The position numbers and the translations under genes are program-made. A stretch of 64,000 nt of DNA, taken from the NCBI RefSeq assembly GCF_022965805.1, contig NC_133102.1, forward strand, positions 5,402,885-5,466,884, in the 5' to 3' direction. Position 1 is the first letter of the stretch. Each line of letters begins with the position of its first letter. Source of the stretch: Primulina eburnea (taxonomy: Eukaryota; Streptophyta; Magnoliopsida; Lamiales; Gesneriaceae). This document shows positions 19,206 to 32,265 of this stretch, piece by piece. The notes under the pieces were generated by a model, which made no database searches, was not told where the DNA came from, and worked only from the letters and a program-made list of their open reading frames with translations.

Positions 19206-19879
19206 GATTTAATTTATTTTACGGAAGCATGATGGGCCATTATTTTAAAAAGAAAAATCAATTAATTAAATATAAAGTTGAAGGGTAATTTTGGAAACTA
19301 GGTAGTAGAAACAAATTTTAAAAGATTCGGGTACTGAAACGTAAGTCACCCTATTAACTATATGTAATTTTGGATTTGCTTTCACTTTAAAAAACTAACT
19401 GTATTATTTTACTATATTATAATAATATTTTTCTTTATATTTTATTTTTTGTCCCGTCATTTCAACTTCAAATATTAATAATTTTAATTTTAAAATTTTT
19501 AAAAATACTACTTCACTTTTGATTTTTTATGGAACACGCATATCACGCATGCCACTATGTAGTAAAAAATTATAAGCTAATATTACTGATGAATCAAATA
19601 GTAATTTCATTGTTGTTTGTATTACAAATATTATACTTGATTATTTAATAAAAATTACCACAATATTTATATATTGTATATGAATAAATTTGATATATAA
19701 CACAAAATTGCGTCTAAATTAAACATGAACTCACAATTATTATATACCGTAGATTTCAGCCCACTGTTCAATCTAGCAGGCTGACGTTTAGGCATCACAT
19801 CCATAAAATTGGTCTGATTCCTTGTTCCATCACTTTTGATGTAATTAATTATTGGTGGCTATGCAAACATTGCATAGGA
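19206..19879. other. AT-rich spacer
   Basis: About 670 bases of low-complexity AT-rich DNA between the viral insert and the PPR remnant. I see no ORF, repeat boundary or RNA gene. Confidence 0.6.
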
Positions 19880-21998
19880 GAAGGATTAAAAGCGTTTGGA
19901 ACTGTTTGATGAAATGGCTTGTTTAGGTCATCAACCTAGCTTCTACACATACGGAAGTCTATTGAAAGGATTGTGTAGATGAGGAAATGTCAGAGATATT
20001 GGTCTCATGTACGGTAATTTGAGATAATAAATATGAAAATAAAGAATAAATTGAACACCGAAATTCACGTGAAAAACCCATAAAAATTATTTATAGTATA
20101 CAACTCACTCCCTGTGTTTCCAAAGAGAACACTGTTAATACAGGAGAACAAACACATCACAAATATTATAGAACTAAACACTGAAATGCTATAACATAAG
20201 AGAAAACTCGAAAAATGGATGATATCATAATGAAGGGAGAGAGCTCTATTTATAGAGCCTCTTGTCCTACGCGTCTTCCGTCTTTTGTTTGAATTAATAG
20301 TCAAATGTGTCAACCAACGTTTTATAAACGTTTTTGCCACCAACCCTAATAAGTATAGTCTGCCACCTATTGCGACAAGGCAAAAACTTGTGTGAGACGG
20401 TATTACGGATTGTATTTGTGAGACGGATCTCTTATTTGGGTCATCCATGAAAAAGTATTACTTTTTAAGCTCAGAGTATTACTTTTTACTGTGAATATGA
20501 GTATGGTTGACCCGTCTCACATATTAAGATCCGTGAGACGGTCTCACATGAGACCCACTCTTGCGACAAAAGAGGCATACAATTCTCAAGTAAACTTCGA
20601 AAAATTCCTTGTTCTGTGGACATTATTGCATACAAAACATTACTGGCTGAGATATGTAGGATTGATAAATTCAAACTAGCTTTAGTCCTTTTATCTGAGA
20701 TGATTGAAAATAATGTACTTCCTGATTCCTGATAGCTATACATATGGTTGTCTTATTTCTGTAGAGCTGGAAGAGTTGTTAACTGAAAATCTTCTCTTGG
20801 AACGGGGACTAAAAGGAGTAAATGTATCCTCAAACCAGTTTTTTTATCCCTTGGAAACACATTAATGGTCTTGTTAAAATTGGCTTATTTGGAGATATGG
20901 TACTGGCAAGGGGTCTCGGTCCTGATATAATTACGTTCAATGCAGTTTTATATGCGTACTCGAAAGTGGGACTGGTAGCTCTGTTGCACAATGTCCTAAT
21001 ATGGTTGATGGCAGAGGTTTGTGGCCTAATTTGGCAACATACTTTATCCTCCTACATGGGCAATCAAAAGGCTGTAATGTTTCTAAGTGCTTTGCATTAT
21101 ACGAAGACGTAGTATTAAGAAACGGTTTTCTTCCTGATAAGTTCACATGCCACTCTTTAATATGGCCTGACTGATGCTTCGGTTTGTTACCTTATTGATG
21201 ACAATCTTTGGTGCTTCGACTGCTTGATGACAACCTTTGACCGTTCGTATGGCTTCTCTCATTATGTCTAAATAAGAGATGTGCCAAGGCCAGAAGATGC
21301 ACCGAAATCCACTTTTTCCTGCATCTCTATATTCTGCTCTTGTTTGTTGAGCTTCTGTTCCTCCAATCCTGCATTCTCCACTGATAAATTTCAGGTATTA
21401 TCTCGTTCGTCAGCGTAGTGATTTGTGCAACATCATTGTGGGTCTGTCCGTTGTATCCTAGGAGACATATGTCTGTGGTAACCTCGAAGCACATACAAGA
21501 GGGGACGAATTTGTTTTAAGGAAACAATACATGACTACATGCTACAAGCCTCGGTTTAGATTTGTTTTTTTTACGTCATATTATAAACAGTACACTTGTT
21601 TCGGTTACTTTTTCGTCTTCACGAGTTTATTTCTACGTTATTATTATTAGCATTTTCGCTAACAATTACTGCGTTAGTTATGCAAAGATTCTAAACTTTC
21701 TGAGGCACTGAACATATAATATTTAATGGAACTTCATGGAGTAAAGCTCGATATTGTTGCTTACAATGTTCTTATAACAGGCCTCTCTAAAACCCACGGT
21801 ACTTCTCACGCCTTTAAATTATATGATGAGATGAAACAGAGAGGCATCTGTCCCAATATCACAACACTTGCGGTTCTCGTCCATGCCATCTATTCTAAAA
21901 ATAATTCTGCAATGGGCGAGCGCATTTTGACACATTTGGGGAAAGAGGAGCTGTCCCCGGGTAGGAGAGCTTCTAGGGGCAAGATTAATTTGATTTAA
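19880..21998 (+). pseudogene. Decayed pentatricopeptide-repeat (PPR) protein gene
   Basis: Scattered PPR motifs remain in different frames. About 19,896-19,985 encodes LFDEMACLGHQPSFYTYGSLLKGLC then a stop. 20,650-20,720 gives KLALVLLSEMIENNVLPDS. 20,850-20,975 gives INGLVKIGLFGDM...GLGPDIITFNAVLYAYSKVG. 21,117-21,165 gives RNGFLPDKFTCHSLI. 21,726-21,910 gives VKLDIVAYNVLITGLSKTHG...YDEMKQRGICPNITT. Each shows the helix-turn-helix consensus of P-class PPRs, which bind organellar RNA. Stops, shifts and an inserted MITE (20379-20560) show the gene is dead. It precedes the PARN-like and LecRK-S.7 genes; in Arabidopsis a PPR gene neighbours LecRK-S.7. Confidence 0.8.
20379..20560 (+). mobile_element. 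Mutator-like MITE, copy A (182 bp)
   Basis: Flanked by the perfect 9-bp duplication TTGCGACAA (20370-20378 and 20561-20569). It starts GGCAAAAACTTGTGTGAGAC and ends CATGAGACCCACTC, with subterminal inverted repeats and the internal repeat AGTATTACTTTTT. No coding capacity. It sits within the PPR remnant. Confidence 0.88.
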
Positions 21999-22039
21999 CA
22001 AGAAATTCATAACAATTCTAAGGGAGTGTGCTATGAACT

Positions 22040-22465
22040 ATGTTGCATGAATACGGGTATGGGTATCGTATCGAATACGATACAGATATGGCGATACAAA
22101 ATTTTTTGAAAATATAAGACACGATACGGCTAGAACATAATAATTATTAAAATATATATAAATTTAATATTAAAATTATAGAGATATACATATTTATATA
22201 AATATATTGTAAAAACATATATGCACATTTATGTAAATATATACAATGTACAACTTCAGAACAGTGATTTAAAAAAAAGAAAAAAAATTCAGACTAAAAA
22301 AATTCAATTTTTTTCCGAAACGTATCCAAAAATGTGTCCACGCCTTGTCCATGGCGTATCCAACTGGTCAAACGTGCAAAAAGTCAACGACAACGATTTT
22401 ACCGTATCCGATATCTGCATGTTGTGTCTGTATCCATGTCTTATCCGTGTCTGATACTTAAAAAA
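22040..22465. repeat. Putative non-autonomous DNA element with imperfect inverted ends
   Basis: The left end (ATACGGGTATGGGTATCGTATC) and the reverse of the right end (AGACACGGATAAGACATGG, TATCGGATACGG) are both built of GATACGG-like repeats around an AT-rich centre. I could not define exact ends or a target duplication, so this may instead be a degraded repeat. Confidence 0.4.
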
Positions 22466-23693
22466 AAAATTTAAGAATGTTCGTGTTACATATGCTATGA
22501 AGCAATATGTTGGGAGAGAGAGCAAGCAAGTGGAGGTGTAACGCGTGAGGAGAAGCAAGGGTCACCGTGAAGAAACACAAGGAAAGGGAGCAAGGTCGTG
22601 GGTGTCGGCCACTCCCAAGAAGCCGAGCCTATGGTCGAGAGGGTGGGTGACACCAATTGAAGGTTTGGCCTAGGCTAACCCTAGAATGAGAGGTCCCGAC
22701 ACTTCACACATGCGGTCGTCATATTTTCTGCTATAAACATCATGTTTGAGAACCTCGTTTATTTATTCACTATATTAAATTCAAGCAACGCCCTTAGCTG
22801 ATGATATATCTCTAATCTTAACTTGATCGTCAGATGAACTACTTCGGGATATCCTCTCGGTCCCTTCTAGCGGATTTTTCGTGATTTCAAGCTCAAACCA
22901 GGTCCGAAGGCTTAAACTAGGTCCAGAGTTTGGATTTTGACTAGTCTCATCCATCATAATTGAACCCTATATTTTTAGTGAGTATGAGATATCATATTAT
23001 CGGAATATTAATGGAGTGACACATTTGCAAACTTGTTAATTGTATACTAAATTCTCTTTCAAAAATAAAAATAAAATAATACAATATACCAAATTCCATG
23101 ATTAATAAGAAAGTAAACTCATTTTTTCCCCTTACCTTGAAGTACTTTCAACAATCTAAACTCCTCAACATCAGCGATCATCATTTGTTGAACTGTTTCA
23201 GACACTTTAGTTTTCTTACAAGTCCAGGTACTCTTGAGACAACTTCGGATACATCGGTGCTCTTACGTCCAGGTCATGACCACATGATGATCAATGCCAC
23301 CAAGGAGGTGCAATAGTTTGATACCACTACCATCCATTTTCCCCTGAGTCCAAACATCATACATTTGAAATATTTTGTTATTTGCAGAACGACGTCTAAA
23401 ATAACTTATAAGATTACATTTATCATAATTCATTTTCCTTGATATTGTTTATCAAGGAAAATTATAAGGTTTATGATCGTTATAATGTACAGTTATTTAA
23501 TTTATTGTATCGATATAATTAATTGTAATTATATCTTAGTTTATTTCCATTCATGTATAAATTCTTCAATTATTTCATAGTCCGAATCAAGTAATCTGTC
23601 TTTATGCTTTCTATAATGATATCGAATTTTCCTTAAAAAAATATTAATATTGAACAATCGAAAATTCATAAGAATTAATATTCCCAAACTATT
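22466..23693. other. Intergenic region upstream of the PARN-like gene
   Basis: No convincing gene. Short unsupported ORFs only; the last 600 bases are AT-rich and probably include the promoter of the next gene. No clear TATA box was chosen. Confidence 0.5.
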
Positions 23694-26600
23694 ATGCTAG
23701 CGTTAGCGTTCTGGGCTTGGAGAATGAGCTATCACAGAGAACATTTGGTTCGGGCCCTCTTGAAGGCCCGAACTCGTACCCCACCGTTCACTCGCTCCAT
23801 CTGCTGCCCGCCATCGGCTTCGAACACGGGGCTGAAGAATGTGACGAAGTCGAACTTCGAACCGGCTCTAGCCGAGCTGCGGCGCCACGTGAAGGAAGCA
23901 GACTTCGTGTCTATCGACTTGGAGATGACGGGGCTCACCAGCGCACCGTGGCGGGAGTCGTTCGAGTTCGACCGAGCCGATATACAGTACCTGAAAGTCA
24001 AAGACTCAGCCGAGAAATTCGCCGTCGTTCAGTTCGGGGTGTGTCCCTTTCGATGGGACCCTCAAGCCCAGTCCTTCGTCGCTCATCCGTAAGTGTTTCG
24101 GCTGTCGGTTAAACTGAACAAAAGCATTTAATTTGGTGATTTGTTTTACCTGTCAACGACATAAATGGATATTAATTTATAAATATATCGACGTATTGGA
24201 GGTTAATTTTCTTAAAGGAAGTGCCTTTGAATTTTAGAAAATTAATTTTCACATTTGTCTTGAGTATTATGTTTATACAATCAGGGGTATTAGAATTGGA
24301 CATTTTGTTTAATCCAATTTGTATAAATGCATTTGGTTGGTTTGGTTTCTATCCTTAGGAAATTGATACTGTTGAGTTTGATCTGAAATACTAAAGATAG
24401 AGAGTGGGCAAAAGTTCCGTTAGAAATTTGTACGAGCTTGTAGTATATGCCTCTATAGGAGTAGCGGGTAAAGTAATAACAAAAAGGGAGAATCCATTTC
24501 GACAACCATTTACTTCTAGCAATAACCGATTGCTTTTAGCTCCTGTAAATCCTTGTACATGTTTTCCATCTTGTGCCTAGGCTCTATGGTACTCATTTAC
24601 CTTAGTGCATCTTGTGTCTCTGACGACTATTATGTTTCCTTTTTCATTTGAATGTTTTGTTTTGAAATTGCAAAATACTGACTGGATGCATCAAGATGGT
24701 AGTTAAAACCATATTTTTTCTGCTTTGGCAGGCACAATTTTTACATATTTCCTCGGCAGGAAACTCCTGGTGAATGCTCATCTTTTGAGTTCTTATGTCA
24801 GACATCCTCACTGGAATTCTTGGCAAAATACCAGTTTAATTTCAATGCATGTATATATGAAGGTGAGCCGGATTCTCTTCTTATTACTCTTGAAATGGGT
24901 GACAAGCTTTTATGCTATATTGACGTGTGAATTGTTAAATGATTACGTCTACTGATTGAAATGCTTTGATGAAAATAGTGAAGCTTCATATGCAACACGA
25001 ATTCTATGTTTTGAAGTTTATTTTAGATGTGCTTCCTGATAATTGTTCCGGATCTCTTCTGTCCCTCAATTTTTCCCCATTTGTACGGAAGATGATGTTT
25101 TTTCAATGTAATAAATTAAAATCAATTTGTAGAAGGCATGTTGATTTTGAGCTACAATATTCGGTTTCTAAAAAAGATTACTAATCCTTAACTTTTCGAG
25201 GAATCCTTCATCAGTGGTTGTGAATGACTGATTTTTTCAATCTTTTCGACCTTGGTTCCGTAGGAGCAAGTCAGAAAGTTTGAGAAATAGAATTAGATGA
25301 AGATTAAGATTTTTGTCATTCTTATTACACTTTTATAGTTAAGTGTAACTTATGATGCAGAAAATTTGATATCATTTGGATCCAGTGTTCTGTTATGCTA
25401 ATGCTTGATACCTTTTCCAAACCACAGATATACAATTGGATGGTATGTAATTGTGTGGCATCCAATTTTGTATTGGGAGTAAGCTATATTTTGTGTTACA
25501 TGTGACATATTTCTATCCTGTCGATGTTTTCAACTGCAGTATTAAAGGCGAGGGTCTTAGTAAGAAGGGCATTCTTGTGATTGATCATTTACATTCTGAC
25601 ATACACTGTTGTGATATATTCTTTCTTTCTGGCCTTGTGACCTCGGAAATAGTTTTTTGGAAGATATATGTGAAAAAAATTAGAAATACAAATGAGGATT
25701 TCATTGATGCATTAGATGTTTGCTTTTGATGGATCTTTAACTTGGACAAGGAACAACCACTTTATTTTACAGCTGCTCTTCCAGAACTTGAAGTCCATCT
25801 TCTAGTTTTATTCAAAAGTGATCCATCTTCTAGTTTTATTCAAAAGTGATCACCCTGGAGAATTTTCCTTCGTGTCTTCTATTTCTTTTATTTGGTAAAT
25901 TTCTTCTCTCTTAAATAATCTCAGGAATATCTTATTTATCCAGAAGCCAAGAGGAGGAAGCGTTGAGGAGGTTTGATTCAATACACCAGAATGACGTATC
26001 TGATTCGCCATCTATCTTGAGAGATGTCATAGATACACAGTTTGTTAGGATGGCAGATGTACTATTTACCGAGAGAATGAAGAGTAAACTCAGTGAATGG
26101 CGAACTGAATTATTACATAATAAAAATGGAGGATCTGACATTTTAGGGAGTTCAAACAACCTGATTCAGAAATTTCAAACTACTTTCTTCCAGATGCGAC
26201 CAGCATTTATGGTGAATGGCTTAACTTCTCGGCAGCTGAGGTTGATTAAATTGGTAATGAATATTTACTCCCTTGAATATGTATATTTTGTACATGAATT
26301 CCATATATTCTCATTTAAGTTTGGTTGGCTACCATTTTTTGAAGTGTGCAAGAGTTTTTTGTCTAATTTTTCTTCTGATCACTGATGTGTTACCCTTGTT
26401 GAAGTTTTAACTCAGTAATAGCTTGTCTAAAACATGCAGGTCACTGAAAAGAATTTCCAAGATCTTGTTTATGTCCAAGTGACTGATGAGACTTCTGGTC
26501 CACAACACTTGATCGTCTATACAGATTCTACAACAGATAGGGATAATTTAATGGTGAGATTAAGTTCTAAGATTAACTAGAGGTATCTAATGTTGGGTTT

Positions 26601-28218
26601 CTTGCCTGTATTTGGCCAATGCTGCCATATGGTTCTGCTGTTGAGAATGAGAAGAATATTCTCTTTCTTATCAAACTGTTCCTCAAGTTTATTTATCATT
26701 TGTAATTGACATTTGAGAATCTTAATGTTTAACATTCTTAGTCATTTAAAGAGCTTACAGTTACTGTGAAATTTATAATTCCAATGCAGTATCAGAAACA
26801 CAGACTGTGAAGCCCCGCAAATTCTGCACATAAAATTCTCCGTTACTAGCATTTTGTTTTTTGCATTTCATGGAAATTTATCCAATTTTACCTTTATGTT
26901 GTGTAGATGGAAGTTAAAGCTTGTCACAGAAAAGTTGCAGAAAAGAAGATTAAAGCTGCAATTGGGTTTCGACATGTTATTGATCTCCTTTCTGCAGAGA
27001 GAAAGTTGATTGTTGGTCACAATTGCTTTCTTGGTACAAGTGTTGTATTGAGTTTGTATTGTTTTCACTTTAAATCCTCTATTACTCGCACATAATTTTC
27101 TAATGACATGCAGATATTATGCATGTTTACCGCAAATTTGTCGGTCCTCTTCCTTCATCAGCGGACGAATTTTTCTCAGCTGTTCAAATGTATTTCCCAT
27201 ACATAGTTGACACTAAAGTGTTGCTGAATGCGGATGATGTGTTGTTTCATATTATGAAGAAAGGCAGCACATCTCTTTCGAAAGCATTTACCTTACTCTG
27301 TCCACAAATTGCTTTCAGTGTCCCAGTCAGTGGTGTGGTTGACAAATCACGTATTAGAGTGGAAGTTCAAGTTGATGATCAGAGGTTTGCTTTCTTTCAG
27401 TTTTTAAAATTTGCGGCAAATATTGTCTATCTATTTCGATACTTAGTAACTCTTTATCTGTAGCTTGAGGAGAAATTCTCTTCAACAGTTAACAACTAAG
27501 GTTTGAAAGTAAATAGATTCGTGCATTTTCCTTTAGTAAACAAGAGTAGAATGCACAAATCTTTGGAAATCTTCTGTGACTCATAAGTTGAAGACTAATT
27601 GACAGTTTCTCAAATTGGAACTCGGGGGCCAAGCATGAAGCAGGATATGATGCTTTTATGACCGGATGTGTTTTTGCTCAGGCATGCTGTCATCTAGGAA
27701 TTGATTTTAACAACCAAGCACCCCCTGTAGATTTACCAGGAAATGAGAAGCTCCAAAAGTATATCAACCACCTATCTCTTAGCTGGGTGAACGGAGATGT
27801 TGTTAATCTTAAAACAGGAAAGTCTGATGCAGAATCCTTAGGCTCTAATTATCATAAGAAGAATAAGAAGATTTTGTTTCCGAATATGGTATTATTTTGG
27901 GGACTGACTTCGGAACTTAGAGCAGGAGATATTAGAGACTGTATGCATAAAGTTTTTGGCAAGGACTCTGTAACTTCGATTTACCATTTGGATGACACTG
28001 CTGTCTTTGTTCAGTTCAGCGAAGCGAAACTAGTTTCTGACTTTCTTGAATTGAAGAACAGCTTAGATAGAGAAAATAATCCGCTAACTGTTTTGCATCC
28101 TTTGTCGAGAATTTTAGAAGGAGGGTGCGTCCGTGCTGCCAGTTATGAGACTTATAAAGATATTTGTAGTTCTCCATTGGCAGAAGTGCTATTTTCTGAT
28201 CAAGCTGAGGCCGTTTAG
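23694..28218 (+). CDS. PARN-like poly(A)-specific ribonuclease (CAF1/DEDD family), seven exons
   Basis: Exons: 23694-24088, 24732-24862, 25925-26253, 26440-26553, 26907-27033, 27114-27384, 27606-28218; all introns GT-AG and phases join, giving 659 aa (649 aa from the second ATG at 23724). Exon 1 has the first DEDD motif (SIDLEMTG). GHN...GDIMH spans exons 5-6 and supplies the next acidic residue. KHEAGYDAF in exon 7 supplies His and the last Asp. These are the four metal-binding positions of PARN-type 3' exonucleases that remove poly(A) tails. FYIFPR, QTSSLEFLAKYQFNFN and the 'GHN' helix are family signatures. The Arg-rich, acid-poor N-terminus could be an organellar presequence, as the Arabidopsis PARN AHG2 is mitochondrial; inferred. 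Closest recalled relative is At3g25430. Nothing is broken. Confidence 0.9.
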
Positions 28219-28722
28219 GTTAAACGAAAACCACACTCGTGTAGTAACCTGATATTGAGGTTGAAAAGCAGGAAGACAATTAAGTCTGAGAAAGAAAATG
28301 AAATGAATGTTTCCTATGTTTGCCAAGACAGGAAAGAGATGAACCATAAAACTGGTGCAACTGCAATCTGTCCAGACGACCACTTCCAAGTGGTGAACTT
28401 GGAAACTTTTTGCGAGAATTTTTATATCTCTAACATCCTGTGTATTTCTTTCTTGTCTTGCAATTTTGATCATGCCTAATTATCATTTATCATGCTTTAT
28501 TTGTCCTAAACGGTTGTTATGTTGTCTCAAAATTAAAAATAAAACCTTATGTGTATGGTAAATGTTTGGGAGGTGATTAGAAGTTGGCCAACCGTAGTTT
28601 TACATTTTTATTATTTTTTATTCGTCACATTTTAGGTTTTCATTTTACTCTTCCAAACTGTATCCTCAATGTGGAGTCTATTGAGGATGATACGTTTTGT
28701 ATGCAGTATAACAAAACTGTAA
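28219..28722 (+). other. 3' flank of the PARN-like gene
   Basis: Probable 3' UTR and terminator region; AATTAAAAATAAAACC near 28530 may supply the polyA signal. ORFs here have no family features. The TAA at 28720-28722 is one copy of the duplication around the following MITE. Confidence 0.5.
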
Positions 28723-29206
28723 GGCTACGTTTGGTTGGAAGGATAAGATAAACTAATGATTAGTATGTAAATGATAAAGAAAATGATTGTGGTAGGATTG
28801 TAATATATGGTGTAAAATAATATTATATTTGGTAAGATTTTTAAGTGTAGGATAATTTTGAATTTTTTGATGAAAATACAAAATTGCCCATCTCTTTCGC
28901 GGTGGCGGCGACGGCCGGCCGGAAAAATCGGCTGGCGCCGGAAATGGTCGGCCGGCGGCGACGGCGGTCGGTGGCGGGAAGTGGTGGTGAGTTTGAATAT
29001 AAGAAAAAGGTAAAATTGGAAAAGTAGGAGGTATTAAGAGTTGGATAAATAATCCTAGGGGTGAAGAGGTATTATTTTAACCTACTTAATATAACCTAAT
29101 CATTCATAAGAGGGATTGACTTGGTTAAATAATCACGCGTACCAAACAGCTGACTAGGCGGGATAAAAAAAATAATCCCGCCTAATCACGCGTACCAAAC
29201 GCTCCC
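28723..29206. mobile_element. Tourist-like (PIF/Harbinger) MITE, 484 bp
   Basis: Begins GGCTACGTTTGGTTGG and ends ACCAAACGCTCCC, i.e. related terminal inverted repeats of the GG...GTTTGGT type, flanked by TAA at 28720-28722 and 29207-29209. The interior has a GC-rich GGCGGCGACGGC tract and no transposase. The 3-bp T(A/T)A duplication is typical of PIF/Harbinger elements. Confidence 0.75.
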
Positions 29207-29209
29207 TAA

Positions 29210-30387
29210 TTGAATATATGTAGATATATACATATATGTACACATAATTTTATTATAGTTTATAACTAAATATATGATAAAATTTTATATAAAATATATT
29301 CATTAGAGCACTTCTTTTCTTTTTTGTTTTTGTATTTGAGTTTTATTTGTTGTGTTTTTTATTAATAAAAATATGAGAAATGTCGAGGAAGAGGTATTTT
29401 GGGGAAGATCTTGATGTATTTTAAATAACAACGTTATTGCTATATGTGCTATTATAAATACAGGTTAGAATATTAATCCATGAGTTTACTCAAAACAAAT
29501 GTGTCTCTTATTTTTATATTTATAAATTTGATTCTTAAATAGAAAAGAAAAGGTAATTATGAAATTAAATATTTTGATATATTTTAAAATCGTTATTCTA
29601 AAGATCCCACGCTTAATAATATAGTATAGATGAGACAATTTGTCATATCTTTGGCCTCATAATACCTGGAGAATTATTCCTCCATGTGGAAACTGATGGG
29701 CACCATGATTGCAGGGCATATGGGTCCAGAAACTTAATATTTTTCCTATTTGTCATTTCGGGTTTTTGAGTGAAATGATGATGGTATTGGAAGCATCATA
29801 GAGAGTTGAGGTTAAAATTATCCAACTAAATCCAAAATAAAATTTCATTGTCAGAGAATAATTTATCGTGGCTAATCTTATCCTCATTAATTCAAGTGTA
29901 TTGTAAAATTACTTTCGAAATATCAGTGTATTGGATTGATAAATGTATTAAACTTTAAAAGGTCACTAAATGCAAGCCACATCAACGATCATTATTCACA
30001 GCAAAGTGAAGCAGAAGAAATATGGTATTTGTCCATAGAAAAATTTGCTTAAATTTAGGGGGGAAAAGAATGCAATGTCCTTAGAAATATATTTCTCGCA
30101 TTTAATGAATTTTCAGTGCTTAACTTCAAAAAACATATGATCAAAACAGTTCAATTTTCAGTAACATTGAACTGTGCCTAGAATCCAACTCTATGTATAC
30201 AGAAGTTAAAAAAAAACAGATCAGAACACCTTAAGTTCCTTTGGTGAAAAAGAACCAAAGAATTTTACATCAGAAAATTTACTTATCATCATCTTATATC
30301 AGTTAAACTCTTATTTCAATCTGAGATTCGATTATCCCAAATTCTTCCTCAGAATCTGAAACAATTTCATTAATGCTGAGAGGAAGA
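29210..30387. other. Intergenic spacer, 3' side of LecRK-S.7
   Basis: AT-rich, no ORF of note. The right end, close to 30387, is the 3' UTR of the minus-strand receptor kinase gene. Confidence 0.5.
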
Positions 30388-32265
30388 CTATTCGAAAAGG
30401 TAAGGACTCGGTTTTGCTCTTGGCACAACCAAAGGTTCAGCTTCATTGTTGAGAATTTGGAAGACTTTCCTCATTGTCGGCCTTTCCATACTGTCTGGAT
30501 TAGCACAGCTCAAGCCTAGAACCAACAGCTTTTTCATCTCCTCCTCTTCAAATTCTCCTTTCATTCGTTCATCGGCGGCTTTAACGATCTTCCCTTCAGA
30601 ATACAGTCTCCAAACCCAATCCACCAAATTCACCATTCTTTGGCTTTCTTCTTCTCTTTCAATAGGCCTTCTACCACAAGCGAGTTCGAGTACAACAATT
30701 CCATAGCTGAAAACATCTGTTTTCTCGGTTGCTATACCATATTGAAGGTATTCTGGTGCAAGATATCCCATTGTCCCTGCAGTGAGGGTGGATACTGGAC
30801 TCTTGCCATGATCCATTAGCCTTGCTAATCCGAAATCGCCTAATCTTGCACCATAGTTCACATCTAACATTATGTTACTTGTTTTTATGTCTCTGTGAAT
30901 CACTTGTTGCTCACATTCTTGATGCAGATATGTGAGGGCAGAGGCTAAACCGACGGCAATGTTGTATCTATATGACCATTTTAAAGGGTTGCCGTTTTCA
31001 GAATCTGGATATAAGACATTGTCGAGACTCCCGTTGGGCATATATTCATACACAAGCAGCAATTCTCCCTTTTCAACGCACCAACCTTGGAGTTGAACCA
31101 AATTTTTGTGCCTCAAACAAGCTATGATCGTTAATTCAGCAAGGAATTCTGCTTTACCTTCGTGGGTATGCTTTGATCTTTTCACAGCGGAGATTGTACC
31201 TGATTCCACGAAGAAGGCCTTGTAAACAGTGCCGAAAGAGCCGTGTCCCAGAATCCTGCTTTGATGAAACCCTTTTGTGGCAGACTTGAGTTCTTTGTAA
31301 TTGAATTGTCTAGGACCTGTTACAAGCTCCGATTTCAAGATTTTCTCTGATTTGACACCCTCCCATCTCTTCAAAGAAAACAATCCAAACACCACAAGAA
31401 TCGCACAAAAGAAGGCTGGAAAACCAATGCCAAGCCCCAATCCAATCCTCTTGTGATGCCTGTTAGCAGAATCGGAAACTGGAATTGGCTGTGGCCGTAA
31501 GGGGACAGAACTTTCAGATACATTGTGAGGATGAATTCTTGGTATCAGGGGGCGAAACCCACTAGTTTTAAAGCTCCAATTCTCGATGTGATGCTGCTCC
31601 GTGGTTCCCTCTGTAGAAGCCGAAAACCCTACATACATAAACTCTTGTATGTAATCAGACAGATCAATCTGCACGGTCATGAGTGGCTTATCCGGCTTGA
31701 AACTCGAATAGCTCAAGAAAATTTCCACCTTCTTCTGATCATTCAAGTAATCAATCCAAGCGGTAATCAGATTTCCACTCCTCAAATCAATTTCCTGCAG
31801 CTTTGGATCAGCAGTCTTGATTGAGATCAGGCTGTCGATATCCAATCCAACATGATTATCATCAGGATCATTGAAATGCAAATCCTGTCGTGTATCAAAT
31901 TCGATCGCTATGAATCTATTTTTGGTCAACACCGAGGAATTCACAAGACCGAGATACCCTCCTGGACTACCCAAAGTCTGGTTGTTCGGAGACAGGAAAA
32001 AGGTCAGCCCATCCCCAAACGAAGTTGGGTTGCTGTTATCGATCGAAAAAGCAAATCTCGTCGAAAAAGAAGCCGTGATATTCGTTTCTTGATCGAAGAA
32101 AACAACCGGGCAGTTGTAGATTACTGAACCGGAGCTTGAAGATGGGACTCCAAGCTCTCTTGTGAGTCCCACTATATCTTTCCGAATGAACGAATCTCCA
32201 AGAAGAGTAAGGTTTCTGATACTGAAAAATGGGAAATCAAGACTGACATTTTCTGACGACGCCAT
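30388..32265 (-). CDS. LECRKS7: L-type lectin-domain receptor kinase S.7-like
   Basis: 625 aa from the first in-frame ATG at 32265 (MASSENVSLDF); intronless like the family. Legume-lectin domain about residues 5-245 (TLLGDSFIRKDIVGLTRELGV, ASFSTRFAFSI, FIAIEFDT, NHVGLDID, MYVGFSASTEG, IENWSFKTSGF); a single membrane segment near 283-305 (GLGLGIGFPAFFCAILVVFG); a kinase domain near 345-610 with GHGSFGTVY, VKRS (Lys), HRDIKTSN, GDFGLAR and an APEYLQYG activation segment, so catalytically complete. It is a plasma-membrane receptor; close sequence agreement with At5g55830 (LecRK-S.7), and rice LecRK-S.7 is needed for pollen wall formation. This ORF has no signal peptide: a strong one lies just upstream in another frame (32335-32237), implying a single-base indel or an assembly error. 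Confidence 0.9.
   Translation of the reverse strand: MASSENVSLDFPFFSIRNLTLLGDSFIRKDIVGLTRELGVPSSSSGSVIYNCPVVFFDQETNITASFSTRFAFSIDNSNPTSFGDGLTFFLSPNNQTLGSPGGYLGLVNSSVLTKNRFIAIEFDTRQDLHFNDPDDNHVGLDIDSLISIKTADPKLQEIDLRSGNLITAWIDYLNDQKKVEIFLSYSSFKPDKPLMTVQIDLSDYIQEFMYVGFSASTEGTTEQHHIENWSFKTSGFRPLIPRIHPHNVSESSVPLRPQPIPVSDSANRHHKRIGLGLGIGFPAFFCAILVVFGLFSLKRWEGVKSEKILKSELVTGPRQFNYKELKSATKGFHQSRILGHGSFGTVYKAFFVESGTISAVKRSKHTHEGKAEFLAELTIIACLRHKNLVQLQGWCVEKGELLLVYEYMPNGSLDNVLYPDSENGNPLKWSYRYNIAVGLASALTYLHQECEQQVIHRDIKTSNIMLDVNYGARLGDFGLARLMDHGKSPVSTLTAGTMGYLAPEYLQYGIATEKTDVFSYGIVVLELACGRRPIEREEESQRMVNLVDWVWRLYSEGKIVKAADERMKGEFEEEEMKKLLVLGLSCANPDSMERPTMRKVFQILNNEAEPLVVPRAKPSPYLFE

Noticed and set aside
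28255..28479. 74-aa ORF after the PARN-like gene
   Set aside because: Lies in the probable 3' UTR; no family features.
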